Assembly (NCBI GenBank): GCA_017467185.1
Contig: JAFTSS010000092.1
Location: 1-43,950 of the forward strand
Length of the DNA: 43,950 bases
Origin: Paludibacteraceae bacterium
GTDB lineage: Bacteria; Bacteroidota; Bacteroidia; Bacteroidales; Paludibacteraceae
Direction: 5' to 3'
This document shows, piece after piece, positions 34,321-41,808 of the stretch. A model generated the notes under the pieces. It had not been told where the DNA came from. It did no database searches and worked only from the letters and a program-made list of their open reading frames with translations. The number at the start of each line of letters is the position of its first letter. Position 1 is the stretch's first letter. The translations under genes were made by a program, and so were the position numbers.

Positions 34321-35487
34321 TCAATAGAATAACACTTCATCATCAGAACCTTCAGTAAAAGTATCAACTTCAACTTCGAAATCAATGTAATTACCAATAA
34401 CAGGTTCACCTGGTTTAGTGTCATGAGTTGGAGGGTAGAAACCAATACCTTTACCAAAATTAAGTGTATAATAATATTTCACACCTGGTTGCCAAACAAC
34501 ATTACCTTCTACAGTATTTGCAGGAACTGGAACGGCAACTGTTTCGTATTGATATGCATCACCCCAAATATATGAACCATCATTATCGCGAACGTTGCAA
34601 TCAACAAGAATATATGCACCAAGAGCTGTATTAGTTTTATCTGTTTCACGGGCCCAACCTTTAATATTTTGAGGAATTACAAAAAGGTTGCCATCAACAG
34701 TTGTTGCAGCTGTAGCTGTAGTTGTAACAGCTTGATCTTTATTGATAATTGCTGCATAATGTTTTGCTGTATCACGAGCTGCTGCCTCCAATTTCCAATT
34801 TTCATAAGTTGCATCTACTACTGCACCATCAATATCAGTATTTACACCAAGAGGAAGAGTAAATGTACCATTTGGATAAATAGCAACTAATCTAGCAGCA
34901 TTAACACGAATTTCACCATAAGGACATGCTGCTGTTTTCACAACATTAAATGCAATTTGAGAAAGAGCATGCTCAAATTTAACGGCAACTGCACTTGTAC
35001 GGTTACCTGCTTCACATGCTTCGTTAAGATTTACAGCATACAACAAATCAACTTGATCCTTAGCATCTTCATTTGTAACAAAGTTATCAATAGATAAAGA
35101 GCTTGTTTTAACAGACAATGAATAAGTCGCAGGACTAATAGAATAGAAATCCAAAGCATCTCTTGTTTCAAATGAAGGCCAAGCTGTTTTTTCTTCTGGA
35201 TTAGCATAATCCCATATTGTTCCATTCTTTACAATTTCGATACCTTTAATGTAGAAACCATCTAAATTTTCAATAGCATCACCATTGTGATTAGCATAAA
35301 CACGAAAATCTGCAATAGAAGTAGAAGTTGTAGCAGCAACTCTTTGTTGTGCACGTTTTTGATTTGATGTCAAAGTACGAAATTCAATAGTATTACTTTT
35401 AACATCATTACTGATAGCTTTATCATTTTGACAAGCTACAAAACCTAATGCCACGATAGCGGCAACAAATAAATGTTTAAGTTTCAT
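34321..35487 (-). CDS. Fimbrillin family lipoprotein (type V pilus subunit)
   Basis: The 388-residue protein has a lipobox signal (LGFVAC) and the layout of Bacteroidetes fimbrillins (Mfa-like/FimA-type). Its N-terminal beta domain includes AWPSFETRDALDFYSISP and the KFEHALSQIAFNV segment typical of this family, followed by a C-terminal domain ending YYTLNFGKGIGFYPPT. Such subunits are exported as lipoproteins, cleaved at the surface and polymerised by strand exchange. It is the third gene of the operon, 42 bases after the DUF5119 gene, and the only fimbrillin here, so whether it is stalk, anchor or tip cannot be told. Confidence 0.82.
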   Translation of the reverse strand: MKLKHLFVAAIVALGFVACQNDKAISNDVKSNTIEFRTLTSNQKRAQQRVAATTSTSIADFRVYANHNGDAIENLDGFYIKGIEIVKNGTIWDYANPEEKTAWPSFETRDALDFYSISPATYSLSVKTSSLSIDNFVTNEDAKDQVDLLYAVNLNEACEAGNRTSAVAVKFEHALSQIAFNVVKTAACPYGEIRVNAARLVAIYPNGTFTLPLGVNTDIDGAVVDATYENWKLEAAARDTAKHYAAIINKDQAVTTTATAATTVDGNLFVIPQNIKGWARETDKTNTALGAYILVDCNVRDNDGSYIWGDAYQYETVAVPVPANTVEGNVVWQPGVKYYYTLNFGKGIGFYPPTHDTKPGEPVIGNYIDFEVEVDTFTEGSDDEVLFY

Positions 35488-35529
35488 AATTAATAAATTT
35501 AAGTTAATAAAAAATATATGATTATTATA

Positions 35530-36543
35530 TTACATCTCTACATCAATATACTCTTCATCCCAACCTTCAACATCAACATCAAAACCGCCATTACCACCAA
35601 CATCAAAAGTTTCTGGAAGAGTTAAACTATCTAAAACTATATGTACATTATACTTGTCAGAAGCAGAAGAGACCTGACTGCTAACATCCCACCTATACAA
35701 ATATTTTTCTTTGTTACTCAACCAAACAAACAGTGAAAATTCTTTTTTTACATTATTGATATTATCAAAATTACCAAAAGTAAAAAATTCACCATATATT
35801 TGATTTCGCTCAACATTCATTTTTGGTTCAAATGGAACTTTTGCCGTATAAGATGGGTCTGTAGTCATATCGCTCATCATCAAAGTTGCACCCATACCAG
35901 AAAGTGTTCCTCTAAGCTTTGCCGCCGACCGAATGTTTGTTACTTTGTTTATCTCAAATGTATATCGTGCAACAATTGGCGAAGGAAAGATGGTTATTGT
36001 TGGCATCCCTATGGTTGAGTTTACAGATTGTGAGTCGTAACTTACAATATCACCATCATTTTGCTCAATTTGTACCCCTTTACCACTTGCTCCCCACATC
36101 ATATTGGGTTCAATTCTAACTGTATCCTCTTGTGATTTAATATATTTTACAATAGAACGTGTTACTACGTCTTCTATATAGTCACCTTCACGGGTGGCTA
36201 AAGTATGAGTTTCAAAAGTGGCGTCATCAAGCAAAAACGTAGCATCCAAATTATCCCAATTAAAACAGATGATATTATAAATTCCTTTTTGAATATCTAT
36301 TATTCCACCATCTTTAGGGAGTTCGTATATCTCACAATTTGAATTATTTTGATTATACATATATAAACGCATAACCTTCGGATTTGCTTCAGGAGATTTT
36401 GACCAATCAAAATTAATCAAAATTCGTTCTACATGAGAATGATCTTCACATAATTCCTTATGAACACACCCACCTAATACAAATATTATCAACGTAATAA
36501 CCCAATATTTTATATCAACTCTCGCTTTCATCAAATTATTCAA
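35530..36543 (-). CDS. DUF5119 lipoprotein of the type V pilus operon
   Basis: This 337-residue lipoprotein has lipobox LGGCVHKELCEDHSH, and the following ILINFDWSKSPEANPKVMRLYMY is characteristic of DUF5119 (Mfa2-like) proteins, which accompany fimbrillins. Family members are thought to anchor or cap the pilus. Its start overlaps the DUF3575 stop by eight bases, so the two are co-transcribed and probably coupled in translation. Confidence 0.82.
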   Translation of the reverse strand: MNNLMKARVDIKYWVITLIIFVLGGCVHKELCEDHSHVERILINFDWSKSPEANPKVMRLYMYNQNNSNCEIYELPKDGGIIDIQKGIYNIICFNWDNLDATFLLDDATFETHTLATREGDYIEDVVTRSIVKYIKSQEDTVRIEPNMMWGASGKGVQIEQNDGDIVSYDSQSVNSTIGMPTITIFPSPIVARYTFEINKVTNIRSAAKLRGTLSGMGATLMMSDMTTDPSYTAKVPFEPKMNVERNQIYGEFFTFGNFDNINNVKKEFSLFVWLSNKEKYLYRWDVSSQVSSASDKYNVHIVLDSLTLPETFDVGGNGGFDVDVEGWDEEYIDVEM

Positions 36544-37846
36544 TTACATAAACAAAAGAAATTGCCAACTTAGTTACGCCAAAATAGTTACGAAAAAACA
36601 AACCATCAGAAACATAACAATCATCTTTAGCCATATACCGACTATATACACCACCTAGGTATCCAACTCCAAGAGAAAAATCAAAATTTATATGCTCCCC
36701 AACAGGCAAAGAATAACCATACGATAAACCTGCACCATAATTCCACATCTTCTCATTACTAAGATAACCTTTTGCCCGTTCCCCAAAAAGAAAATCATAA
36801 GTCAAAGTCTGCGCATAAATCCCCAAATGATGCCCGCGCAATTTTTTATGTCTGTTTTTTAAGTTTAAATAGTAACGACCCTCAAGTTCACCTCCATAAG
36901 TTCTATGATAATACTTTATTTTATCAGAATTCCACCACGCAGACCAAATTGTAAATCCTAACGTAAAATTTTTATCTATATAAAATTCAACGCCCATATT
37001 CGGTGTCGCAAATGCATCAAACAACAAATTGGTCTTCAATGCAGTATTCACCTTTATTCTCCGGATTTTACTCTTTTCTAAATTTCGATATAACGTATCA
37101 ACAAGACAAAGTGTATCATAAACAAAAACAGTGTCTAGTTCCTTTCTCCATTGTGGCATAGCCATTCGACTAAGAGAATCTATCAAATTTTGAGTGCTAT
37201 CATTAAACTCTTTCGTGCAATCTCCAATACGTATTTGCACTGTATCTGATTTTTCATACAACAAAAAGACTCTTGTCGCTCGCAATTTAGGGAAAAAATT
37301 ATCTCGCATATATCTATATGACTCCCCATCATGAAGAGATTCAATTGCTTTTAATTGAGAAATCCCTTTATAACCATTTTCTACCTCATCAATTATTCTA
37401 TACAACAAAGCAAGCACATCACTACGAAAAGGAACAAGTGTATCAACAAGAACCATATTTCGCAATTCTTGCCAATCGACACCAACCATTACTGATATAA
37501 TCGTAGAATCTTGAATATCAACCGATTGTTTTATATACTTCTTAATCATACCCACACGCCTCATTGCCAATTTATCGTTATACGAAACAGACCCTTCTGG
37601 CGAAGCGGAACCAACAATAATGGCTTTCACTAAATGTAATGATTGGTTTAATTCAATAGAGTCAAAATTATTTTTTATTAATTTTAAACTCATTTCGTTT
37701 TCAAAGAGCGTAGTATCAATATTAGATTGTCCTCGATTAAAATGAATCTTTACCATACCATGGCTCTGCTGTGCAAACACTGATACACTGATACTTACAA
37801 GCACAAACAACAAAAAACAAGCTCTTTTTAGACTAGTTCGATTCAT
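36536..37846 (-). CDS. DUF3575 outer-membrane protein with OmpA-like N-terminal region
   Basis: The 436-residue protein has a signal peptide (ending SVFAQ) and an OmpA-like peptidoglycan-binding region (residues about 30-190, with IIVGSASPEGSVSYNDKLAMRR). Residues about 245-436 are a DUF3575 beta-barrel (NTALKTNLLFDAFATPNMGVEFYI). It ends with aromatic beta strands as outer-membrane barrels do. It is the first gene of the pilus operon and probably supports pilus assembly or anchoring. It is preceded by an unusually long leader with a G tract and a terminator (37935-38127). Confidence 0.85.
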   Translation of the reverse strand: MNRTSLKRACFLLFVLVSISVSVFAQQSHGMVKIHFNRGQSNIDTTLFENEMSLKLIKNNFDSIELNQSLHLVKAIIVGSASPEGSVSYNDKLAMRRVGMIKKYIKQSVDIQDSTIISVMVGVDWQELRNMVLVDTLVPFRSDVLALLYRIIDEVENGYKGISQLKAIESLHDGESYRYMRDNFFPKLRATRVFLLYEKSDTVQIRIGDCTKEFNDSTQNLIDSLSRMAMPQWRKELDTVFVYDTLCLVDTLYRNLEKSKIRRIKVNTALKTNLLFDAFATPNMGVEFYIDKNFTLGFTIWSAWWNSDKIKYYHRTYGGELEGRYYLNLKNRHKKLRGHHLGIYAQTLTYDFLFGERAKGYLSNEKMWNYGAGLSYGYSLPVGEHINFDFSLGVGYLGGVYSRYMAKDDCYVSDGLFFRNYFGVTKLAISFVYVIE

Positions 37847-37863
37847 TTTTTAAACTCTATTAC

Positions 37864-37879
37864 TTGAGTTCAATATAAC
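37864..37879. repeat. Relic end of the MITE-like element
   Basis: TTGAGTTCAATATAA matches the terminal inverted repeat of the 85-base element at 39856-39940 in 14 of 15 bases, with no second end nearby. It lies within the pilus leader. Confidence 0.5.
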
Positions 37880-37934
37880 TTTACAGCTACAAATTTTTAT
37901 TCAAACTGATGTTATTACTAATACATCATAACAC

Positions 37935-37971
37935 AAAAAAGGATAACTGACAAGATTTTTGTCAGTTATCC
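37935..37971 (-). terminator. Leader terminator (possible attenuator) upstream of the pilus operon
   Basis: GGATAACTGACAA (on the plus strand 37941-37953) is the exact complement of 37959-37971, with a 5-base loop. On the minus strand the 13-pair stem is followed by T6. It lies about 95 bases before the DUF3575 start and about 155 bases after the predicted transcription start, so as drawn it would stop pilus transcription in the leader. It could instead be the distant terminator of the ATPase gene that ends at 38394. Confidence 0.8.
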
Positions 37972-38041
37972 CATATATAGTACGTTTGCACTAAACGCAA
38001 TATCTCTATTTTGCCATTATTTACCGATGAATAAGACGCAT

Positions 38042-38107
38042 TTACCCCCCCCCATTAACTTTTGTTAACAAAGTGCATTTTGGTTGGATGTGGAATATGT
38101 TATTCAT
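38042..38107 (-). CDS. Leader ORF ending in a G9 tract (candidate phase-variable attenuator peptide)
   Basis: An ATG at 38107, about 20 bases after the predicted transcription start, opens a 21-codon frame beginning MNNIFHIQPKCT and ending VNGGG, where the three Gly codons are a G9 run (38053-38045), followed directly by TAA. If the tract gains one G or loses two, the frame continues for 27 further codons and stops at TGA (37964-37962), inside the 5' arm of the terminator hairpin. That would put a ribosome over the hairpin. Translation is unproven and no Shine-Dalgarno is seen, but strong ones are rare in this phylum. Confidence 0.35.
   Translation of the reverse strand: MNNIFHIQPKCTLLTKVNGGG
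38045..38053. repeat. C9/G9 homopolymer tract
   Basis: Nine C bases on the plus strand (G9 on the transcribed-sense minus strand) stand out in a region of about 65% A+T. Tracts of this length are prone to slippage. Confidence 0.95.
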
Positions 38108-38132
38108 GCTAATGTGTATTACTTTTAGGGTG

Positions 38133-38163
38133 CAAAGGTACACTTTATTTTTTGAAAAACAAA
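38133..38163 (-). promoter_or_regulatory. Promoter of the type V pilus operon leader
   Basis: On the minus strand TTTG (38163-38160) and TACCTTTG (38140-38133) are separated by exactly 19 bases, a perfect Bacteroidetes promoter. It implies a leader of about 280 bases before the DUF3575 gene. Confidence 0.7.
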
Positions 38164-38231
38164 ATGTTTTTTTATATATTTTTTGTTTTATTTTGATTTA
38201 TCCCTCCTTCCATTTTGATACACCTTAATAC

Positions 38232-38316
38232 ACGTGAATTTGATATAATTTTTATTCCACACGGGACGCACGGATTACACGGATCCCATGCGGCGTTTTA
38301 TATCGAACTAACATTA
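38232..38316. repeat. MITE-like element, copy 1
   Basis: This 85-base sequence matches 39856-39940 with about 8 differences. Its inner part contains ACGCACGGATTACACGGAT. It lies 78 bases beyond the stop codon of the ATPase gene. The rest of the 547-base gap between the ATPase gene and the pilus operon holds A+T-rich sequence, the pilus promoter, the leader ORF and the terminator. Confidence 0.85.
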
Positions 38317-38393
38317 ATTAGAATCGAAGGGTGCTCGCTTATACATAATTTTTGTATAACTCGGCTCCTCCAAATTATATACACCTCAATCTC

Positions 38394-39659
38394 TCATGGT
38401 TTCAATAAATTGATAGGTACAACATAAACGCCATCTTCACGCTGATATGCTGCACCTACTGCAGTTAGAACCATAAGGAATGATGGTGAATTTTCGTCGC
38501 TTTTCTCTTCTATCTTTGCTTTCAATAATTTAAGGGATTTTGCTCCTGATTCAATAAGTTCGTCACCTCCCAACTTAATTTCAACTGCACCCCAACGACC
38601 ATCTTCAAGATGCACGACTGCATCACACTCTAAACCAGCATTATCGCGATAATGCAATACCTCACCATTAAGCGTCGAGGCATAAATTTTGAGATCACGC
38701 ACCGCCATATCTTCAAAAAACAATCCAAAACTTTCTAAATCCCGCAATAAATCATTAGGCATTACACCTAATGCCCGACATGCAATTGAGGTATCAATAA
38801 AATGTCGAGTTGGAGTAGAACGAATGGACGTTTTTGAACGAATATTGGGATTCCATGCTTTCATATCCTCTAAAATATATAAATCTTGCAATGCTTCCAT
38901 ATATTCATTAAAGGTTTTGACATCCAGTGATCTTTCATTACTTTGCCTAACATCTGCTATGATTGTTGAAATAGCTGCTTCAGTTGAAATATGACGAGCA
39001 TAACTTCTGACTATCATTTTAAGAATTTCAGGCTTTTTATTCCTAAACCTCTCATTTTCACAATCCTCAAAAACAAAAAGCCCATTCCAATAATTCTTTG
39101 TTACCTCTATTGATATATCTTTAGGAGCTAATACTGATATCGGCCAGCCTCCACGGCAAATATAGTGAGCCACTTCATCTAATGTAAAATCTTGATTAAT
39201 GTCAAAAGAAAAATCCTCAGTAGCATCAAATAAATCTTGTAATGAGATTGTCCCTTTTGATTCTTTTGATTCCCATAAACTCATTGGACGCATCAATATC
39301 GGTGCAATTCTGCCGGCTCCACTATGATGAACTTCGGTTTTATCAGCTGGCGTTGAGCTGCCTGTTAGAATATATTTACCAAATTCATAATTGAAATCTA
39401 AGTCGTCTTTTATTTGATTCCAAATATCAGGCGCTTTCTGCCATTCATCAATTAATCTTGGTTGTTCCCCTTTTAACATTGCCTTAGGATTCATTCGAGC
39501 CATAGCAATGACCTGTTTTGTGTTTAATTTGACGTAACTTTTCTGATAAAGCATACAAGTCGTTGTTTTACCACAAAATTTAGGACCTGCAACAAGCACG
39601 GCTCCAGATGTTGCTAACTTTCGTTCAATTTCCTTTTCTATAAGTCTTTCGTGATACAT
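38394..39659 (-). CDS. AAA-family ATPase with DUF4143 domain
   Basis: I chose the ATG at 39659 (MYHERLIEKEIERKL), giving 421 residues, because this is how the family starts and it lies just after a promoter; the open frame reaches back to 39716. Walker A is GPKFCGKTT near residue 28 and a Walker B-like LIDEW is near 75. The C-terminal DUF4143 region has LECDAVVHLEDGRWGAVEIK, the D and ExK pattern of a PD-(D/E)XK nuclease fold. The biological role of these common proteins is not established. The gene stands alone between two copies of an 85-base repeat, which suggests local mobility. Confidence 0.85.
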   Translation of the reverse strand: MYHERLIEKEIERKLATSGAVLVAGPKFCGKTTTCMLYQKSYVKLNTKQVIAMARMNPKAMLKGEQPRLIDEWQKAPDIWNQIKDDLDFNYEFGKYILTGSSTPADKTEVHHSGAGRIAPILMRPMSLWESKESKGTISLQDLFDATEDFSFDINQDFTLDEVAHYICRGGWPISVLAPKDISIEVTKNYWNGLFVFEDCENERFRNKKPEILKMIVRSYARHISTEAAISTIIADVRQSNERSLDVKTFNEYMEALQDLYILEDMKAWNPNIRSKTSIRSTPTRHFIDTSIACRALGVMPNDLLRDLESFGLFFEDMAVRDLKIYASTLNGEVLHYRDNAGLECDAVVHLEDGRWGAVEIKLGGDELIESGAKSLKLLKAKIEEKSDENSPSFLMVLTAVGAAYQREDGVYVVPINLLKP

Positions 39660-39686
39660 ATTCAATACTTTTAATAAAACACGATG

Positions 39687-39717
39687 CAAAGTTACAAAAA
39701 ATCCCAAGATTTTCAAT
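39687..39717 (-). promoter_or_regulatory. Promoter of the ATPase gene
   Basis: On the minus strand TAACTTTG (39694-39687) is a perfect -7 box and ATTG (39717-39714) lies 19 bases upstream as a partial -33 box. Transcription would start about 20 bases before the ATG at 39659, supporting that start. Confidence 0.55.
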
Positions 39718-39741
39718 AAAAAATTCCCAAGATTTTCAATA
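39702..39741. repeat. Two 17-base direct repeats over the ATPase promoter
   Basis: TCCCAAGATTTTCAATA occurs at 39702-39718 and again at 39725-39741, a period of 23 bases (about two helical turns). The first copy covers the spacer and -33 region of the promoter, so the pair could be operator sites or simply a local duplication. Confidence 0.7.
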
Positions 39742-39832
39742 GCTAGATATTTTTGCGAGGCATCAATAAAGATTTTTTGCCGAATTTACTCTTCTTTTAC
39801 ACAAAAATTACTCAACGGATGAAACAGAATTC

Positions 39833-39940
39833 TTATATCAAACAGACGTTATTTAACGTGAGTTCAATATAATTTTTATTCCACACGGAACGCACGGATT
39901 ACACGGATGCCATGTGGTGTTTTATATCGAACTAACGTTA
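39833..39940. repeat. MITE-like element, copy 2, with an adjacent relic end
   Basis: The element at 39854-39940 has terminal inverted repeats: TAACGTGAGTTCAATATAA at the left matches the complement of the right end in 17 of 19 bases. A further degenerate end (39833-39851, 16 of 19 matches to the right end) lies two bases to its left. Together with copy 1 it brackets the ATPase gene in direct orientation. The remaining bases of this 475-base gap (39660-40134) hold the ATPase promoter, a terminator and a palindrome. Confidence 0.8.
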
Positions 39941-40006
39941 TTTTAATCACACAAAAAAAGAAGAGTTTTTCGAGCCAGTCTGCCAAAGGCAGAAGAATGC
40001 TCATCA

Positions 40007-40052
40007 AACAAAAAGTGCCAAAAATGTGTAAAATTACACATTTTTGGCACTT
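40007..40052 (-). terminator. Terminator of the mnmA-xseA-xseB operon
   Basis: A perfect 19-base inverted repeat (AAGTGCCAAAAATGTGTAA at 40013-40031 and its complement at 40034-40052) is followed on the minus strand by a T-rich run. It lies about 80 bases after the xseB stop codon. Confidence 0.75.
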
Positions 40053-40079
40053 AACCATATTTTTGTGAAATGTTTAGTC

Positions 40080-40100
40080 GGACACTCGAGCCGAGTGTCC
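40080..40100. repeat. Palindromic element with TCG core, between the terminator and xseB
   Basis: GGACACTCG and CGAGTGTCC flank three bases and are followed by CTAC. The outer bases and the CTAC flank match the elements in uvrB and mnmA, while the inner bases have changed on both sides together. Confidence 0.85.
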
Positions 40101-40134
40101 CTACAAGTGAATGTCCATACAAAATTGAGTGGAA

Positions 40135-40314
40135 TTATTCAGGTTTGAGGATTTTGTTGATGTCGGATTCTACTTTGGTTAGCTGTTTGCGACAGTCGGC
40201 GAGGAGTTTGGTGGCTGTTTTTACTTTTTCTGCCAATTGGTCGATTGAGAGTTGTCCACTCTCTATCTCTAATACTATCTGCTCAAGCTGTTTTAATTGT
40301 TCGTTGTAAGACAT
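40135..40314 (-). CDS. xseB: Exodeoxyribonuclease VII small subunit
   Basis: This short gene of 59 codons starts MSYNEQLKQLEQIVLEIESG, the conserved helical start of XseB, and continues with LSIDQLAEKVKTATKLL. It forms a complex with XseA that degrades single-stranded DNA. It lies 85 bases after xseA, in a gap with a GGAATTAAGAG-type repeat, and shares its operon with mnmA and xseA. A 79-codon plus-strand frame over it is a shadow. Confidence 0.93.
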   Translation of the reverse strand: MSYNEQLKQLEQIVLEIESGQLSIDQLAEKVKTATKLLADCRKQLTKVESDINKILKPE

Positions 40315-40399
40315 GATTAAAAATGAGGAATTAAGAGTTAGAAATTAGGAATTATTTTATTACACTATTCGCCCTCTTCGAGAACATTATCTATAAAAT

Positions 40400-41779
40400 T
40401 CATTTTACAATACTATCAATTGTGCCGTCAGCGAGGGTTGTGGTAATGGTGTCGCCAGGGGCGAGTTGGGTGATAGAGGTTACAAGTTTACCATTGTGGG
40501 TGGTAAATGAATAACCTTTTCTTAATAGTTGTTGTGGGTCAAGGAGTTGAAGTTTTGTTTCTATAAGTTTTAAGTTATTCTGTTGCTGTTGAAGTTGCTG
40601 ATTTACTGTTGTGCTTAATTGATCGGATTTGCGGTCGAGTAAAAGTCGATTTTTCGCGATGAAATCAGCTGTTTTTAGCTCTATGCGATGTTGCAATGCG
40701 GTGAGTTTGTTGTCGGATGCAGTTAATAATCGCAAAGCATATTGCGGTATGTACGCAGAAAGCGAAGTCAAGCGATTTTTTTCTTGTTCAAGGCGCAAGA
40801 TAGCATTTTTTTGGAGTCGATCGCCAAGTTCAAGTAGATACATATCAAGTTCTAATGTGCGAGAAATGATATACTCGGCAACTGCGGTAGGTGTTTTGAG
40901 GTTTTTATGTGCCACTAGGTCGAGAATAGTTTCGTCACGAAGGTGCCCAATGCCGGTAATAATTGGTAATGGGAAATTGGCACAACGCACAGCTAATTGC
41001 TCACTGTCAAAAGCTTGAAGGTCTGATGTGGCACCGCCACCACGAATAATTACAACTATATCGAATGAGAAATGAGGAGTGAGGAATGAGGAATGAAGAA
41101 CCCCCTCCGCTTCGCTCGTCCCCTTAAAACAGGGGGACAATATCGGACAACCGCTATTTTGCGATTCTATAGAAGCAAGGGCTGAGAGGATAGATTCTTC
41201 GGTTTGGGGGCCCTGCATAATGGCAGGGAAAAGAGTTGTTTGATAGGTGAAACCGTGAGGATTATGAGTTAGTTGATGGATGAAATCGCTATAACCTGCA
41301 GCTGTGGGACTTGAAATAATGGCAATACGTTTAATGAGTCGCGGCATTGGCAATTGCCGATTTTTGTCGATTAAACCGTGCTTTTTTAAGCGTTGAATTA
41401 TTTCAAGTCTGCGGCGTTGGAGTTCACCGAGAGTGTAGGTCGGGTCAATGTCTTTTATATTCAAACTCATGCCATAGAGTTCGTGAAATTCGACAGAGAC
41501 TTCGACAAGAATATTCATACCAGCTTGCAATGTGCCGCCTGTGGCAGAATAGAATTTATGTGCTAATAATCTATAGGTTGAAGCCCAAATGGTAGCACGC
41601 TGTTTAGCAATGATTTGGTCGTTATGTTCACTTTTTTCTATTAAATCGAGATAACAATGACCTGAGTAGTTGGATGTTATATTATGTATTTCGGCACGAA
41701 GCCATATAGTCGCAGGAATCACTTGGCGAAGTGATTCCTTTATTAGTTGATTTAGTTGATATAGTGATAATGAGGTCAT
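40400..41779 (-). CDS. xseA: Exodeoxyribonuclease VII large subunit
   Basis: The 459-residue protein has the N-terminal OB-fold (IWLRAEIHNITSNYSGHCYLDL), the catalytic domain with AIISSPTAAGYSDFIHQL and VVIIRGGGATSDLQAFD, and the C-terminal coiled coil and GYSFTTHNGK region. Residues about 214-239 (CPILSPCFKGTSEAEG, then HSSFLTPHF) are encoded by two inserted repeat elements placed just before the VVIIRGGG strand. The element boundaries keep the frame open. It follows mnmA by 26 bases; those bases are a TTCCCTA repeat that forms the region in front of the start codon. Confidence 0.95.
   Translation of the reverse strand: MTSLSLYQLNQLIKESLRQVIPATIWLRAEIHNITSNYSGHCYLDLIEKSEHNDQIIAKQRATIWASTYRLLAHKFYSATGGTLQAGMNILVEVSVEFHELYGMSLNIKDIDPTYTLGELQRRRLEIIQRLKKHGLIDKNRQLPMPRLIKRIAIISSPTAAGYSDFIHQLTHNPHGFTYQTTLFPAIMQGPQTEESILSALASIESQNSGCPILSPCFKGTSEAEGVLHSSFLTPHFSFDIVVIIRGGGATSDLQAFDSEQLAVRCANFPLPIITGIGHLRDETILDLVAHKNLKTPTAVAEYIISRTLELDMYLLELGDRLQKNAILRLEQEKNRLTSLSAYIPQYALRLLTASDNKLTALQHRIELKTADFIAKNRLLLDRKSDQLSTTVNQQLQQQQNNLKLIETKLQLLDPQQLLRKGYSFTTHNGKLVTSITQLAPGDTITTTLADGTIDSIVK
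41064..41138. repeat. Two repeat elements inside xseA
   Basis: A GGAATGA tandem (41064-41100) is joined to a hairpin element (41101-41138) that contains GTCCCC at 41118-41123 and its complement GGGGAC at 41133-41138. Together they add about 25 residues in frame to XseA. Confidence 0.8.
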
Positions 41780-41808
41780 TTTCCTTATTCCCTATTCCCT
41801 ATTCCTTA
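41780..41808. repeat. TTCCCTA repeat between mnmA and xseA
   Basis: Four units abut the xseA start codon and overlap the mnmA stop codon, so the word serves as the whole spacer between the genes. Confidence 0.8.

Noticed and set aside
38232-39940. The flanking 85-base repeats considered as integrase attachment sites
   Set aside because: No integrase or tRNA gene is present and the repeat has terminal inverted repeats, which fits a MITE-like element better.
40070-40309. A 79-codon plus-strand frame between the terminator and xseA
   Set aside because: It overlaps xseB on the opposite strand, which is conserved and in operon context; the plus frame begins near a terminator and palindrome.
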